Assembly (NCBI GenBank): GCA_023101725.1
Contig: JALJCO010000110.1
Span: 248,001-312,000 of the forward strand
Source: Atherinomorus stipes
Taxonomy: Eukaryota > Chordata > Actinopteri > Atheriniformes > Atherinidae
DNA length: 64,000 nt
Reading direction: 5' to 3'
Shown here: positions 1-11,818 of the stretch, piece after piece
How positions within the stretch are numbered: position 1 is the first letter of the stretch
How the letters are laid out: each line of letters opens with the position of its first letter
Made by a program: the position numbers and the translations under genes
Notes under the pieces: model-generated
Databases searched by the model: none
What the model saw: the letters and a program-made list of their open reading frames with translations, nothing else
What the model was told of the DNA's origin: nothing

Positions 1-94
1 TAGCAGCAGCAGCTGCACCGTAGTCACATGACTCTGAAAGGAATGCTGGGATACGAAGTTCTTCCATAATAATAATCCTTTTCTACTTCCACTG

Positions 95-290
95 CTAATG
101 AAACAAGATTCGGAAATATTTCCTAACAGAACAATGATATCTTGCAAGATTTCATTAGTAAAAATATCGGTAAAAAAAAACATTTAAATAAAAAAATAAA
201 AAAAAATAAAAGAAACAATACCAATGTTTTCCAATATCCCATTTAAATGATATCGGCCAATAATATCAGACATCTGCTTTAGAATGTTAA
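95..290. repeat. Degraded hAT-like fragments (ATATCGG type)
   Basis: Two joined remnants are visible. The first, near 130-175 (cttgcaagatttcattagtaaaaatatcgg), matches the interior of the 287-bp palindromic elements. The second, 215-275 (catttaaatgatatcggccaataatatcagacatc), matches the arm of the 27478-27775 element. No ends or target duplication survive. Confidence 0.5.
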
Positions 291-304
291 TAACAAATAA
301 GTAT

Positions 305-754
305 TAGGGCTGTCAACGAATAATCTAAATTCAAATATATATTTGAATATCAAGAAAAACCAGAGATTCGGATGTGAAAATTAATATTAGAATATTAAAT
401 AAACAGCAGGAAAAATGGCCTACACTGGTCTGATTATAGGCCGACTGTTTCAAGTTGTTCCATGTTTATTACAGCTTACTCGGAGCATTCAATGTTTGTT
501 CATTTAATTTCAATTTGGGGGGGGGGGGGGGGGGGGGGGGGGGCTGCAGTGAGTTCATTTTGTAATGTCCTAGCCATTGTTAAGGTTGTTAATATTGAAA
601 TAATAATTAAAAAAAAACTGTACAAGTAGTTATGTCTTGTATTAGTTTGTCCTATTGGCATAATGCTCAAATGGATATTCGAATATATTCAAATTATTTG
701 TTCATTTTTGAACAAATATTCAAACAACGTTTTGGAGCGATTTTGACAGCCCTA
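305..754. mobile_element. hAT-like MITE (TAGGGCTGTCAACG family), complete
   Basis: Starts TAGGGCTGTCAACGAAT and ends in the inverted form TGACAGCCCTA. It is flanked by a perfect 8-bp duplication, ataagtat, at 297-304 and 755-762. An 8-bp duplication and short TAGGG termini point to the hAT superfamily. It has no coding capacity. Relatives lie at 20437-20812 (left end lost) and 44063-45661. In this copy about 45 bp of the family interior is replaced by a run of 27 G. Confidence 0.9.
517..543. repeat. Homopolymer G27
   Basis: 27 consecutive G inside the 305-754 element. Related copies here carry ordinary sequence (..tgtcgggacc.. to ..gatgcgggg..). It could be a genuine expansion with G-quadruplex potential or an assembly problem. 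Confidence 0.85.
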
Positions 755-762
755 ATAAGTAT

Positions 763-1424
763 CATCGCTCCATATCTGAACACCTGACAGAGGTAAAGCG
801 TCAGTGATGCTGTTGATCTGCCTTTTGTCCTCAGAAGACAAAAAATGGGCAGTTTTATGAATAAAACCTCCTCCAGTGACAGTGAGGGCCAAACATCTCT
901 CCACAGTCAAGATGAATTTCTGCTTTTACATAGATGCTTTCATGCGTTTTACATAATCCCGCTCAGCCAACAAAGCCAGAAAAGACTAACTGAATCTGTA
1001 ATCAAATGTCTCAATCTGCCTCAATTAACCACAGCAGTGAGCATTTCATTTTTTATTTTTTTTTGTTTTTTACTGCTGTTTATAAATTGATAAATGCATT
1101 CCTATGAAGAGTAAAAAATTTCCCTTTTCCTCTATTTTTAAAAAAAAAAGAAAACTAATTTATTCAAGACTGTGGTTTCTCACCATGATTTTAAGGCCAC
1201 GTCTTTATTAAAACCACTGACACACTGTGGTGGAAATGGGGGAAACTGACATACAACACGCAAGAAATCACACCTAAACTCCTGTTAGCCTGCACCATTA
1301 CAAGAAAAATCATCACGGCACCAAGTCAACTCTCAAAGTAAAGTCAGTTCCCATCAGTTGTAAATCCACTCAGACTGAAGGATAGCTGGAATAAAACGGT
1401 CAAATTAGATCACATTTGTTTATA
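763..1424. other. No gene seen; AT-rich single-copy sequence
   Basis: T-rich and A-rich runs (1048-1080, 1136-1152). No recognisable repeat ends and no splice-bounded coding segment. Confidence 0.5.
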
Positions 1425-1921
1425 CAGTCATCCTCAAAACTATTCATATCTCTTCAACTGAACAAAGAAAAAAATCAGCTGTCAGTGAAATAAGTTGAAA
1501 TTGACAAAAATAATAAATACAAATTCTATGAAAATCATAACACTGATTTTGAATTGTGGTTTGAAAGAAATATTAAAAACAAACACATAAAAAATAAACA
1601 AGTAAACAAGCATGATGGGGCTCTGTAAGTAAAACTTTGTTGAGCAACACTTTGAGGCAATTACTGTTATCAGATGTTTTTTCCAATATTCAAAAACATT
1701 TCTACACCTGTTGTCAGGTGTTTTGGTCCACTGTTCATGGGAGAGATGCTCTAATGTGTCCCAGACAGTGTTTTTATTATTATTATTAGTTATTATTTTC
1801 AACTACAATTGAAAAGCAATACTTTATTTCAGTAAATTATTTGAATTATTTGAGTTTTTTGAATTACTGTTGTGAATTTAGTCTTTTCTTTAAAGGGTTT
1901 GAATAATTATGAGGACGACTG
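1425..1921 (-). mobile_element. Tc1-like transposon, internally deleted, transposase C-terminus kept
   Basis: The termini are inverted (CAGTCATCCTC.. and ..GAGGACGACTG) and flanked by TA at 1423-1424 and 1922-1923, the Tc1/mariner target duplication. The minus strand at about 1632-1760 encodes the end of a Tc1 transposase: LEHLSHEQWTKTPDNRC, then a VIASKCCSTKF-type tail matching the family's ..W..IP...CR.L......VI.AKGG.TKY ending. The DNA-binding domain and the catalytic D,D core are deleted. Relatives are at 8921-9841, 30690-31315, 32584-32895, 34022-34322 and 62560-62819. Confidence 0.88.
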
Positions 1922-1923
1922 TA

Positions 1924-3154
1924 GATCATGTTTAAGCCAATCACAGCTGAGGCAATGTAAACATTAACACACAAGAATGAAGCAAAGCAAAACAAATAAA
2001 AAGAAAACGACTTAAAAAGCAAAAGGAAGTGCTTAAAAACAGTTAAAAATGGGGAAGTGTTTAAAAACACTGAAATGTTGAGCTTCAAAATTGCATTTTT
2101 TAAACTTCTTATATCTGTTAACCAGAGAATCTTCTCAGCTAACAATAATAAATCATTTGTAATTAACATTTTTTTTCTGACTGGAAAGACACGATTGCAT
2201 AAAAAGACCAACGGTCATGGAGGACAGGATTCAGAGGCACCTGGACCTGAGCCTCTTCATGACGTGATTCATGAAGACACTCGAGTCCACCGGACCCTAA
2301 AGCCACAAGTCTCCGTGACAGTTAGCTTCACCTAACCTGAAAGACCATAGGACTGTAACACAACCACAGAGATGCCAGCAAGACCAGAGAGAGGAATAAA
2401 AAGCAAAAATGACCATGGAGAAGACAAAAACTGGCTAAAAACGGAAGGACAGTGAAGGCACGAGATGTTTGAAATGATTCAAATATCAAGAATCAATTTG
2501 TTTCCATATCTCATGGTTTAGAATCCGTTCTATTCAATCCGGTCCGATCTTAATTTGGTTTGCTGGTATTGAAAACAATTTTTTAGCCGTTACCTGGATT
2601 ACATGACTCAATAGCGATGCAACATATTGATACTAGAATTATATTGACATTCAACACCAAATTAATGAGGTAATGGTAGTTAATGGCAGCTGTAAGGACC
2701 AAACCATCTCTCTTAATGATGACACAGTTGCTTTCACAAACATGCTGTGGAGGGTATGATACCATAACAGATCCAGGGTAGAAAACAGAGGACGGCAGAG
2801 ATAACTACAGCTGGAAGCTAATCTGGTGCATTATCAAAAATATTAGAATAAAAATTCACTCAGTTAAAATCAAATGGTCATTTAAAAACAAAAGAAAAGA
2901 AAAATCGATATTTGGACATATGAATCAATCTTTAGAAATTAATATGAGAATCAATCCAGAATTGGAAAATGTATTTTTTCTTTTTTAACACAGCCATAAA
3001 ATACAGAAGTCTGCAGGACTTTCACGGAGCATCTGAGCTAAAACAGCCAGAACTTCAACTCTTTTCTGAGCTTAATTGATTTTTTGTTGTGGTTGTTGTT
3101 TTCCCACTGTTGCCTAATGAAGGTGGTTAGACAAATCTAGTCCACTGAAGTATA
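1924..3154. other. Mostly unassigned; possible degraded hAT at 2470-2990
   Basis: 2190-2430 is single-copy with no recognised product. 2470-2560 and 2870-2995 share inverted gaatcaat-type sequence and a terminal acacagcc, suggesting the two ends of an old hAT-like element, but neither terminus is intact. Confidence 0.35.
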
Positions 3155-3320
3155 AGGATGTGTTCACACTGGCTGTTTGGTCTGCTTCAAACGGACCGTG
3201 GTCCGATTCTACGGATAGTCCGGTTCGTTTGGTGCAGTCTGAACACCAACCGTACTTTGGTGCACCAAAGAAGCGGAGTCTGGTCCGCCTGAAAGCCGGG
3301 GGTCTCGGTTCACTTGCAAA
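3155..3320. repeat. Dispersed repeat fragment (ggtccg / ggtgcacc rich)
   Basis: A GC-rich block containing gttcacactggctgtttggt and repeated ggtccg motifs, a style common in fish dispersed repeats. It ends exactly where the next element begins. Confidence 0.4.
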
Positions 3321-3908
3321 TAGGGGTGCACCGATTGCAGTTTTCTGGCCGATCACCAATCACCGATCTTTAAGAAATCTGACCCGCCGATACCGATTTT
3401 TGCTGATACCAATGTTTCTTGAAAACTGACAGCAAATATCTTCAATGTACCAATTTTGTTTTATTAACAAACAATGCCTGTAGTACAATGCAAACTAGTT
3501 TTAACTGCACAAGCTACTGTTCTTCAATATAAATGAAAGGTTTCGCATTGCTGTCCAAATTACAAAAATATAATTTCCATTCCTTCAGTCTCCTTTTTCA
3601 CATTATTAAACACAAAACTAGCTCAACTGGTTGCATTTCAAACTGGCTTTGAGCCTTTTACTAAAAATACAGTTCACAACAATATTTTGCTTATTTTGCA
3701 ATGCATATAATAAAGTTTAAGTAATAAATAAAATAAGCTACAAGACAAACTAACAAAACTTAAACCACCAAAAGTGACTTTAGCGGAAGTAAATACTATC
3801 GGTAGATAAGATCGGTTTTACATTTATGGATCGGCCGATCCCCGATCCCCCAAAATTAAGGAAATCGGAGCCGATCGATCGGCTGGCCGATCAATCGGTG
3901 CACCCCTA
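3321..3908. mobile_element. hAT-like non-autonomous element (TAGGGGTGCACCGATTG)
   Basis: The left end taggggtgcaccgattg and right end caatcggtgcacccctA are exact inverted repeats; internal arms are rich in ccgatc. No clear 8-bp duplication (cttgcaaa versus attttcat), so the flanks have drifted or rearranged. No coding capacity. Confidence 0.8.
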
Positions 3909-3929
3909 ATTTTCATATTAACTTAATGA

Positions 3930-4310
3930 CCCAAATACAGCTGCAAAGTGTGGCAGTAGAATCTGCGGCTGCACTTCAGCAAAAGGTAAACAAGACATTA
4001 CGTGATACATATGACCCTGATGAGGGAAAGCTGGTAAGTTAGCTTTTATAACAGCTTTGAATAAAAGAGATGGAAAACCAAAATACAGCTGCGAATTGTG
4101 TCAGTACAATCTGCGCCACTTAAGCTAACAAACCCCGGTCCGTCCACTAAAGTGTCCAAGCGTACTTCAACGACAGGCAAACAAGACGTTAGTGGGGCAG
4201 CTTTCCAACGGGGGGCTGTTCTGTTGCGTAATACAAATGACAGTGATAAGGGAAAGCTGGTAAGCTAGCTTTTATAATAGCTTTGAATAAAAGAGATGAG
4301 AAACCTCAGT
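3930..4310. repeat. Tandem duplication of a dispersed repeat
   Basis: Two direct copies: 3930-4078 and 4079-4310. Each runs from caaatacagctgc.aa.tgtg to agcttttata.agctttgaata. Copy two has about 85 bp of extra sequence. A third, diverged copy is at 18670-18870. Confidence 0.75.
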
Positions 4311-4399
4311 TTTGTTTTAGATCTGCTGGGGCATAAATTTGTCTCCGTCACTGACGATTGCGTCAAACATGGTCCCTAACAAGGTCCTCCATCATGTGC

Positions 4400-4456
4400 G
4401 ACCGAGAGGCTCGAGGATCATAGTTCTAGGAACTATGATCCTCGAGCCTCTCGGTC
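4400..4456. repeat. Perfect 57-bp hairpin palindrome
   Basis: Arms of 27 bp (4400-4426 and 4430-4456) are exact reverse complements around a 3-base spacer, TAG. The arm starts gaccgagaggctcgagg. It is much more GC-rich than its surroundings and resembles no transposon terminus elsewhere in the window. Confidence 0.95.
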
Positions 4457-5576
4457 CGAATGCGCCTCTTATTCCATTCAGCTGTGTGCCTGTATCTTTT
4501 TAATGGTTGGAAATGAGCATGAATGGCTGAGATTATTGTTGAGGGATCACTTGGACAGGAAAAAAGAAATGGGAATGACTTGGCCAATCGGAAACACTGA
4601 AGTCCCATCCTGAGGATTAACAGTAACTTCTACAGTACTGGGGTTTCAGGGGTAAAATGTTCCTCTTAAGCTGGTTCCTGCAACAGAAATGAATATTCCT
4701 GCAGTCAGAAAGCAGTTTGGCACTAATACGTTTGGTCTTGGGGGATATTTGTCCCGGACAGAAGTGATTGATGACCTTTCCTTGTCTGTGTCATGCGTTC
4801 AGACAGTACAGCCTGTAAACATGAAGATGTTGGGGTCAACCCTCCCACAGCAGGGTGGGATTAGTGTGGGGCGACTTTGATCACTAATTCCTGGGAGCCT
4901 GACTTTACTCAGCAGATTTATTTTGGTCTTTTATCCACATCAGACTGAAGGAAACACATCAAGACCTCAAACAAAGCCTAAGACAACAGAACGTGTTAGA
5001 AAAGCCTCAACAATGAGCTTCTGGTTTCTAAGTAAACATGGTGGCATCTGTCTGACGGCATTCCTGCTGCTGGTTAGAGACATGCCTCTCACTGCCTTCT
5101 TTATTCTGCTCAGCGTGTCATTGTGAGAGCAGGAAGTGCTGCAGAGTGGCAGCACAGAATGTCTAATGGCCTCAGGTTGCAGTGATGGAGGAGGGAGGAG
5201 AGTGGGCCATCAGCCACCCACACATTCCTGACACACTCGCGTGTATTTACTTCTGCACGACTCACCAAAGAACATGTAAATAAAGGCTAAATGAGATGTC
5301 AATAGGAGACAGCTGCAGTCCGACACAATAAAAACAACAGGTGGCTGAATAATTACACATACTGTAGGTAGCGCTGTTGCTACGGCGACCAGTGCTGCTA
5401 CCAGGAATAATAATGACAGCAACAGCAATGATAGTAGTAAAATTTCAGTCAGAGACAACTTGCTAATGTTTGGCTTCAGGCTCTGATCTCATCACTTATT
5501 GTATAAATATTCTCTCAATCTCCTATTAGAGCCATGAGACAACCACCCAGGCAGAAAACCAGGCAGCAAATATATT
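4457..5576. other. Single-copy sequence, no gene supported
   Basis: Moderate GC, few repeats. Short open frames show no family motifs and no convincing splice-bounded exon. Confidence 0.5.
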
Positions 5577-5722
5577 CACTGGCTACTTTATTAGACACCC
5601 TTTCACGTTTCTCCATCTGCTATTGTCCAGTTTTGATGATTGCATCCTGCATGTGATTGGCTGGTTAGATTTGTGTTAACAGGAAGTTCAACAGGTGGAG
5701 CTGATGAAGTGGCTGCTGAGTG
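5577..5722. mobile_element. Short Tc1/mariner-type MITE (CTTTATTAG family)
   Basis: Left end cactggctactttattag and right end ctgatgaagtggctgctgagtg are imperfect inverted repeats, with only about 100 bp between. It matches the type of end seen next to the transposase remnant at 20288-20418. Confidence 0.6.
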
Positions 5723-5884
5723 AACACATTAACACAGATATAAATGTACTTAAAATTATTCATTAAAAAATAAAAGGTACTTTACATAAAAAAACAAAAC
5801 AAAACAAAAAAACACTTGTGGCGTTGCAAAGAATCAAAATGACTAGATGCTGTAACTGTGTTGCTGTGTATGATATTAATAAAA

Positions 5885-6000
5885 AAGTAACAACTGGATC
5901 GAAATGCTGGATTGGCCTCATTCATTCAATATCTGATCCAGCTAATTAGTCAATATCGGAGCCGATATCTGACCCAGGTATCGGATCACTGCATCTCTTA
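5885..6000. repeat. hAT-like fragment (GATCCAATATC type)
   Basis: Contains tatctgatccagctaatt.. and ..ggtatcggatcactgcatctct, the same style as 49159-49240 in opposite orientation. No paired terminus found. Confidence 0.45.
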
Positions 6001-6004
6001 CTGA

Positions 6005-6818
6005 AAGGCTTGGCGATAAGCCGAAAATTTACAGAAACTGAGATATACAACGATAACCAACGTCATTTTGTCCATGTCGGTATGTTCCGTACTGCTACCC
6101 CCTTGTGAACGCCGGCAGTGCAATTGCAGCACAGGACTTTTTTGCTCACTTAGACTTGCCGTAGTTTATCCAGCATGACACTCCTGCACCGCAAAGGAGT
6201 GTTTTTCATCATCTTTTGCACGTTTTCTGTACATAACGTCTTTAAATGAGAAGTGAAGTTTATTTGATGTCAGTGTAAAGTGATAAGGAATGTTGTTTGT
6301 GTTAAATGTTTTGAAAACAGTAGCAATGCTAATTGCGTTAGCCTGTCTATGGGTTTGTCCATGTTAAGTTAGCATTCATGCTAATCCATAGTCGTGTATG
6401 TACATCACTGTATTTTTCATGGACACAAAATAATATTTGCTCATGTGTAAATAAGACTCTAACTCATTTAATTTGTTAAATTTACACACATATTTATTAA
6501 TATGTATATCTGTATGTTTGTATTTGAGTTGCACAGTATTTCTCATAAATGTCCAAAACATATCAGCTATCTGTCATAGAAGTCACATCAAGTTCCAGTA
6601 AGGGCAAAATATCAGTTTTATTAAAATGAAAAATGTTTTTGGTTGTTTACAGGTCAGCTGTGCTCATGTCACTTTAAGATGCTGAACAACATGTACCGTC
6701 TATAGTCATGTGACTCCATCCCATCCAGTCTGTAACGTTTTATCGTCCATTTATCGTTATCGAGGTGAACTGCTCAATATATCGTGATATTGATTTTAGG
6801 CCATATCGCCCAGCACTA
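6005..6818. mobile_element. hAT-like non-autonomous element (gcttggcgataa / atatcgcccagcac)
   Basis: Left region ggcttggcgataagccg and right end ccatatcgcccagcactag are an imperfect inverted pair. The interior has no transposase-like frame. Boundaries are approximate, and a target duplication could not be fixed. Confidence 0.6.
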
Positions 6819-8055
6819 GTATCTCTATTTGTGAATATTTGCATGTAATATTTACATATCTCCATGTAATCTTTGCCACCGTTTATATTTTGGGTTGATA
6901 TCTGAGACATTTAATAAAAACAAACATATTTGATCAATTCTACAGTTTGAAAATAAACTATTACAGGACTGTAAGCCTTTTCATGACTCAAATTTGTCCC
7001 TCCTTATTGTGGGCAATTTTCTGGAATGAAATGATAGATTTTGGCTTGCAAATGAGAAATAGTGATGTCAACACCAGGTAAATCATAAAAAGACCCTGTT
7101 TTCATAATGGAGTTTCAATACATTTTCATAATTGATGTAATAATTTATTTCCACATTTCAAAGAAATCTGCGTTTCTCTGTTAACGCATGATTATGCAAA
7201 CTTTGCCAAGTTTGATGCTTGTAAACAGTTTTAATTGGGTAAATGTAGTTTTTTTCAGCCCCTCCTCAGAAAAAAAAGCTAATTTCTCTGCTGTGAATGA
7301 CATCGGTCTGACTGGAGAAATGAAACCATTCTGCACTGATCAAATAGGCTGTAACATAGACATTCTTCAGATTTATGGGCTGATTTTAAGTCCCATCCAG
7401 TGGGATGTCAGCCATTGATGAGCCTCAGTAGGGACTGATGGTGGGGGTTGCTACTGGTTACCAGTGGAAACTTACAGCCTCTCGCTGACCAAATGATATG
7501 TACTTAAGTAGACTATCTGCATGCCAATACTTCAGTAAATTTACAGCATGAATAATTTATGTTTTTATTGTTAAAACTGTCTGTAACAACTTGCAGAAGA
7601 AATGTTTTATTTCACCTCAAGCAAAAAGAAATCCTCATAAATAAAAAGAGATGGAGCTGAAAGGACTGAACTATTTATAGGGCTGGGTCAGTTCACAAGT
7701 TATCACATTAACGCTCTTATTAATGAATGCCAACAACTATTTCATCACGTGTTTATTCACTTTAGTCAAAATCGGTTTCTTACTGAATACACACACACAA
7801 ACCACACAAACCACAGCTCACAGGAGGGGGGGGGGCTGATACCAACTCTTGTGGTTACAGTGTGGCAACAGAGGTGAATTACTGTGGGCCCCTTGAGCCC
7901 TTAACCTTAACCCTTAATCCCCTTAACCTCCCCCGCAACTTCTCCCCAGAGCTGCCACAGATCTGATCCAAGATCAGTATCAGGCTCCAACATTGATTTC
8001 TTTTCGTGGATCATCTATCAGGCTCAATTCCCTAATCCATCGATCCACAGAGGGA
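6819..8055. other. AT-rich sequence with one short TE fragment
   Basis: No gene. 7680-7790 starts tagggctgggtcagtt and looks like a truncated hAT end. A run of G10 lies near 7826-7835. 7200-7440 is relatively unique with no identifiable product. Confidence 0.45.
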
Positions 8056-8751
8056 CCAAGGAGCCAAAGCTGGGACCGCTGGAGAAAACTGAAGCCCCGG
8101 AACCAATATTTGTAGTTCTCTCTTCATCCACTAGGGGCTCCAAAACAGAGCAAATCCCCACAGACTCCCATGTTAAAAAGACCAACTTCACAGCAGAAAT
8201 AAACATGTTTACAGCAGGAATAAACATGTTTACAGCAGGAAAAAACATGTTTACAGCCTGGTTCAAATAATCATTTTAGGTTTAATAGGTCAAGTTTCCT
8301 TTCATGTCAAGTGTGAGGGGGGTGAATTTCTTTTTTATATCTCATTTGCTGATGTATTATTTAATCTTGAAGAACACATAATTAGGGGCATGTTCTTTTG
8401 ATTGACAGACGGCAGACCGGATGCTGGTTTTAGCCGTGGAGGCTAATAGTTAGCTCCATGTTTGATCCCAGAAAGGCCTCAGCCTGTTGAGCGTGTTGTA
8501 CCTTTATAGGGTCTATCTTCGTTCGTTCTTGTTCACTTTGAATTAGCTGAGTTAGCATTTAGTTAGCATTTAGCGAGTTAATCATTTGCCCCGTGGCTTA
8601 GACCGGCCTTGTCTTTGCCCATTTTAGTATTTTACGGGAAAGACGACACATGTGACACCACAAGATGGCGACAGTGGGAAACGCCCAACTGGCTTCATTT
8701 TTAGCTCTTCAGACAGAACTAGATACTATGATACTTTTTTTTACAGTCTTT
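8056..8751 (+). mobile_element. Copy of the 698-bp dispersed element
   Basis: Same order of blocks as 40538-41235: catcca/gctaggggct, agcaaatcccc.agactccc, a repeated cagcag.aataaacatgttta, agttagc-rich centre, aagatggcgac, ccaactggcttca and a cagtct-type end. It carries the YY1-like AAGATGGCG at 8662-8670. Left boundary approximate. No coding frame. Confidence 0.7.
8191..8253. repeat. Three tandem 21-bp units
   Basis: 8191-8211, 8212-8232 and 8233-8253 are near-identical (cagcagRaataaacatgttta). The other copies of the parent element have one or two units, so this is a local expansion. Confidence 0.9.
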
Positions 8752-8853
8752 GAGAAGGATACATGGTGCCGTGTTTACCGATTATAACTATCATCTGAGT
8801 TTAAGCCTAAAAAAATAATCAGTTCATGAAATACATCCATTAAAACTTGTGTT

Positions 8854-8855
<2 letters not shown>

Positions 8856-8918
<63 letters not shown>
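8856..8918. repeat. (TA)n microsatellite, about 63 bp
   Basis: An uninterrupted TA run that abuts the left end of a Tc1-like element, consistent with TA-targeted insertion. Confidence 0.95.
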
Positions 8919-8920
<2 letters not shown>

Positions 8921-8923
<3 letters not shown>

Positions 8924-9841
8924 TCCTCAAAATTATTTATACCCTCCAATTAAAGAAGTAAAAAAATCAGCTGTCAGTGAAATAAATTCAAATTGACAAG
9001 AGTAATAATACATAAAGATTCTATGAAAAAAATCATGACATTGAATTTGAATTGTGGTTCAACAGAAATATTAAAAACAGACACACAAAAAATAAAACAA
9101 TAAACAAGCATGATGGGGCTCCAAAGCCAAATTTTGTTGAGCAACATTTTGAGGCAATCAGGTGTTTTCTCTAATGTTCAAAAAGACTTCTACACCTGCT
9201 GACAGGTATGTTGGTCCACTGGTCACTGGAAAGGTGCTCTATGTATTAGGGCTGGACAATTAATCGAATTTTAATCGTGTTTCAATTTTGCTTTTCACGA
9301 TATAAAAACACTGTATCGAAGAAAACAATTAACTTAAGTGAAGAGCTGCTGGAGTTATAGGAAGCGAACTGCAGGGAGTATAGAATAGGAATGCATGTAG
9401 ACTTAGTATTCATTTTTATTGCTATTATTATTTTAAATAAAATTCTTATTTTATTCCTTTACTTGTTTCTAATTTATTTCCGGTTTAATTTTTTTAAAAG
9501 TTAAATTTAAAGTTGAGTTTTGGTGGTTCAATAAACACTTAATAAAATTAATTAATAATCGTGTATATTAATCGTGATTTCGATATCAGTCAAAATAATC
9601 ATGATTATGATTTTTCCCATAATCGTCCAGCCCTACTATGTATATAGGACAGTTTTGTTTGTTTGTTTTTTCTGATAATTATTTCCAACCACAATTTAAA
9701 AGCAATATTTTATTTCAGTAAATTATAATTTTGTAATATTTTATTTATTATTAATTTCTTTAGTTTCTTGTTATTTAAATTACTATAGTGAATTTAGCCT
9801 TTTCTTTAATTGGAGGGTATGAATAATTTTGAGGATGACTG
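8921..9841 (-). mobile_element. Tc1-like transposon remnant, interrupted by a hAT
   Basis: Begins CAGTCCTCAAAATTATT and ends in inverted AATTTTGAGGATGACTG followed by TA. The minus strand at about 9110-9240 keeps the degraded transposase C-terminus (..ASKCCSTKF-like). A complete hAT with its own 8-bp duplication sits inside at 9247-9635, so the Tc1 copy is the older insertion. Confidence 0.88.
9247..9635. mobile_element. hAT-like MITE (TAGGGCTGGACAATTAATCG), nested
   Basis: Ends are TAGGGCTGGAC and GTCCAGCCCTA, with a perfect 8-bp duplication ctatgtat at 9239-9246 and 9636-9643. No coding frame. The same family, carrying its own insertion, is at 40287-41399. Confidence 0.93.
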
Positions 9842-9843
9842 TA

Positions 9844-11150
9844 TATAAAGGATATTATTTATATCGTTACCCTCTGAACATGTTCTATAATTTGCAAATA
9901 TTTATGTCAGATTCTGAAAAAATCCTGATCAGCAAAACTGCAAAATCTAAAACCAATTTTCAGAACTTAGTAATTTCGTTATGTTTCTTCCAATAATGCA
10001 CAGGTATCAAAATGAAAATGATTTATGTGCAAAAGCCTGTGTGTGTGTGTGTGTGTGTTAAAGCAGATGCCTGCAGCCTCATCAAAGAAACAAACCATGC
10101 AAACATGAAGATGAAAACGTGGATTTATCAAACCACAGCTGAGCACCTGTGTGTGCATGTGTGTGTTATTGAGGACATGCTTTGATTCAAGTTGTTCTGA
10201 TGCAGGAAAACAACAGCGAGGCACGCGCATGTGTGTTTTCACGACACACAACTGTGCAAGAATGGACAAAAATGTAATTGTGATGTGTGAAACAATGTGA
10301 AACAACAGCAGGATAGAGACGTGTGAGCGACATACGGATGGAGAAGATGATGCAGTTACCATGGAGACAAGGACAGAAGCGCATCCTCTCATGATTTTAG
10401 GAACCAAACACACCCGTGTTTAATAAACACAGACCTGCAGTTCTCTGCTTGTTGGTAAGAAAAAACTCAGCCTGGTTGCAGGGAGGCGTGTTAACACTCT
10501 TACATAACTCTTCTCGCTCAGTGGTGTTACTTTCCTTTAATCTTTCCCTTCACACGGCGTCTGATATCAGCCTATTCATGTTTGACCTGTTTATCTAGCA
10601 CACAATTATGAATTTGTCTTCTAATCAGGTCTGAAAGGTGCTCTACAGGTCTACTTCGCAGATAAAACACTCATAACTCTGAGATTCTTCAGCAAATATC
10701 ACGTTTACAGCCCTGTTAGCTGGTAGTGCTGCTTGATTTTTAAAGACTCTCATGATTAAACAGCCAAGATTCCAGCTGCTGTTCTTCTTGTGTCTTTTTT
10801 TTTTCGTCCTGCAATGAAAACATTTCTACGCAGATGTCATGAGATTGTTGAAACATGGCTCTAAAGCACTCTCTGCACAACTTGCATCTATGGAGGGAGG
10901 TACTTGCTTTTTCACCAGAGTTAAAGGTCACAGCTACAACTTTTTCATTGAAAAAATAAAATAAAAATATCCACTGATCATCGAGAGAGGTCCAGAATAA
11001 AAGTATTAATTTTACTGAAAAATGATTGAATAGCACATTTTTAATTAGTTTTGATGGGTCCAAAATATATAATTATTTATATCTACTTACCATGCCAAAG
11101 TCTACACTGAAGGATTCTGCCACATTAGCATTAGCTCAGGATTTGTTGGC
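9844..11150. other. No gene; low-repeat sequence with a TG microsatellite
   Basis: (TG)n at 10038-10058 and a few (gtgtgcatgtg) echoes create spurious open frames on the minus strand. The rest shows nothing identifiable. Confidence 0.5.
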
Positions 11151-11717
11151 TGTGTCTCAAACCGCGCACTTGAGCACTTCAAACACCATTTTTGAGTGTG
11201 TAGTGCGTTCATGCTGTCATTTAAGCGAAAATTTAAGCTCTGAAAGTACCCGGATGCTGCCCTAATCACCGCCAAAAACAAAGTGCAAAATGAAGCACAC
11301 TACTTGCACTAAACGGACACCTTCTTGCTGACGTAGAGGAAGAGATGGGACTTTCAAACTGCTTTCAGAGCTGAATAATGGCGGTGTCGACTCCTGCTGC
11401 AGCGTGGGCTGTATTTTACTGATTTAAGTAGCATTTATGAAATGATTTAGACATAATTACTAATGTATATGTAGCATGCAACCAAGCTGTTCATTCCCTA
11501 ATGACAGTTATGATCTGGTCGTGTGTTTGAGGCCGCGGTGATACAAGCTCAGTAGTGTTAGCGCAGGTTAGCGGTCAGTGCTAGTCTGTCACTACCTGTA
11601 AGTGCAGTGCTCTGTTGTCAGCATTTAGCCACAATAGTGTGAACTACAGACAAAGTATACAGTGCGCACTACGCACTGAATTCCAGTGCATTTGGGCAAG
11701 TGTGCGGTTTGAGACAT
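11151..11717. mobile_element. Non-autonomous DNA element (TGTCTCAAACCGC ends)
   Basis: Left tgtgtctcaaaccgcgcact and right agtgtgcggtttgagaca are long inverted repeats. Flanks tgttggc and tgttagc could be a diverged duplication. Superfamily not assigned. Confidence 0.65.
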
Positions 11718-11818
11718 GACTGTTAGCTTAATTGCTCTGTGTATTTTCTATTTTTTGGGGACAATCTTTATTTATAACGTGCCAGGTAGTACAGTATTCT
11801 TACATACTAAACCTTTAA

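Noticed and set aside
305..754. TAGGG ends as interstitial telomere repeats
   Set aside because: Each TAGGG is a single terminal motif of a hAT-like element with paired inverted end and 8-bp duplication.
4400..4456. Hairpin as a microRNA precursor
   Set aside because: A perfect 27-bp duplex with a 3-base loop lacks the bulges, loop size and arm asymmetry of a miRNA hairpin.
10038..10413. 144-codon minus-strand ORF with His/Thr runs
   Set aside because: Driven by the TG microsatellite and related gtgtgt sequence.
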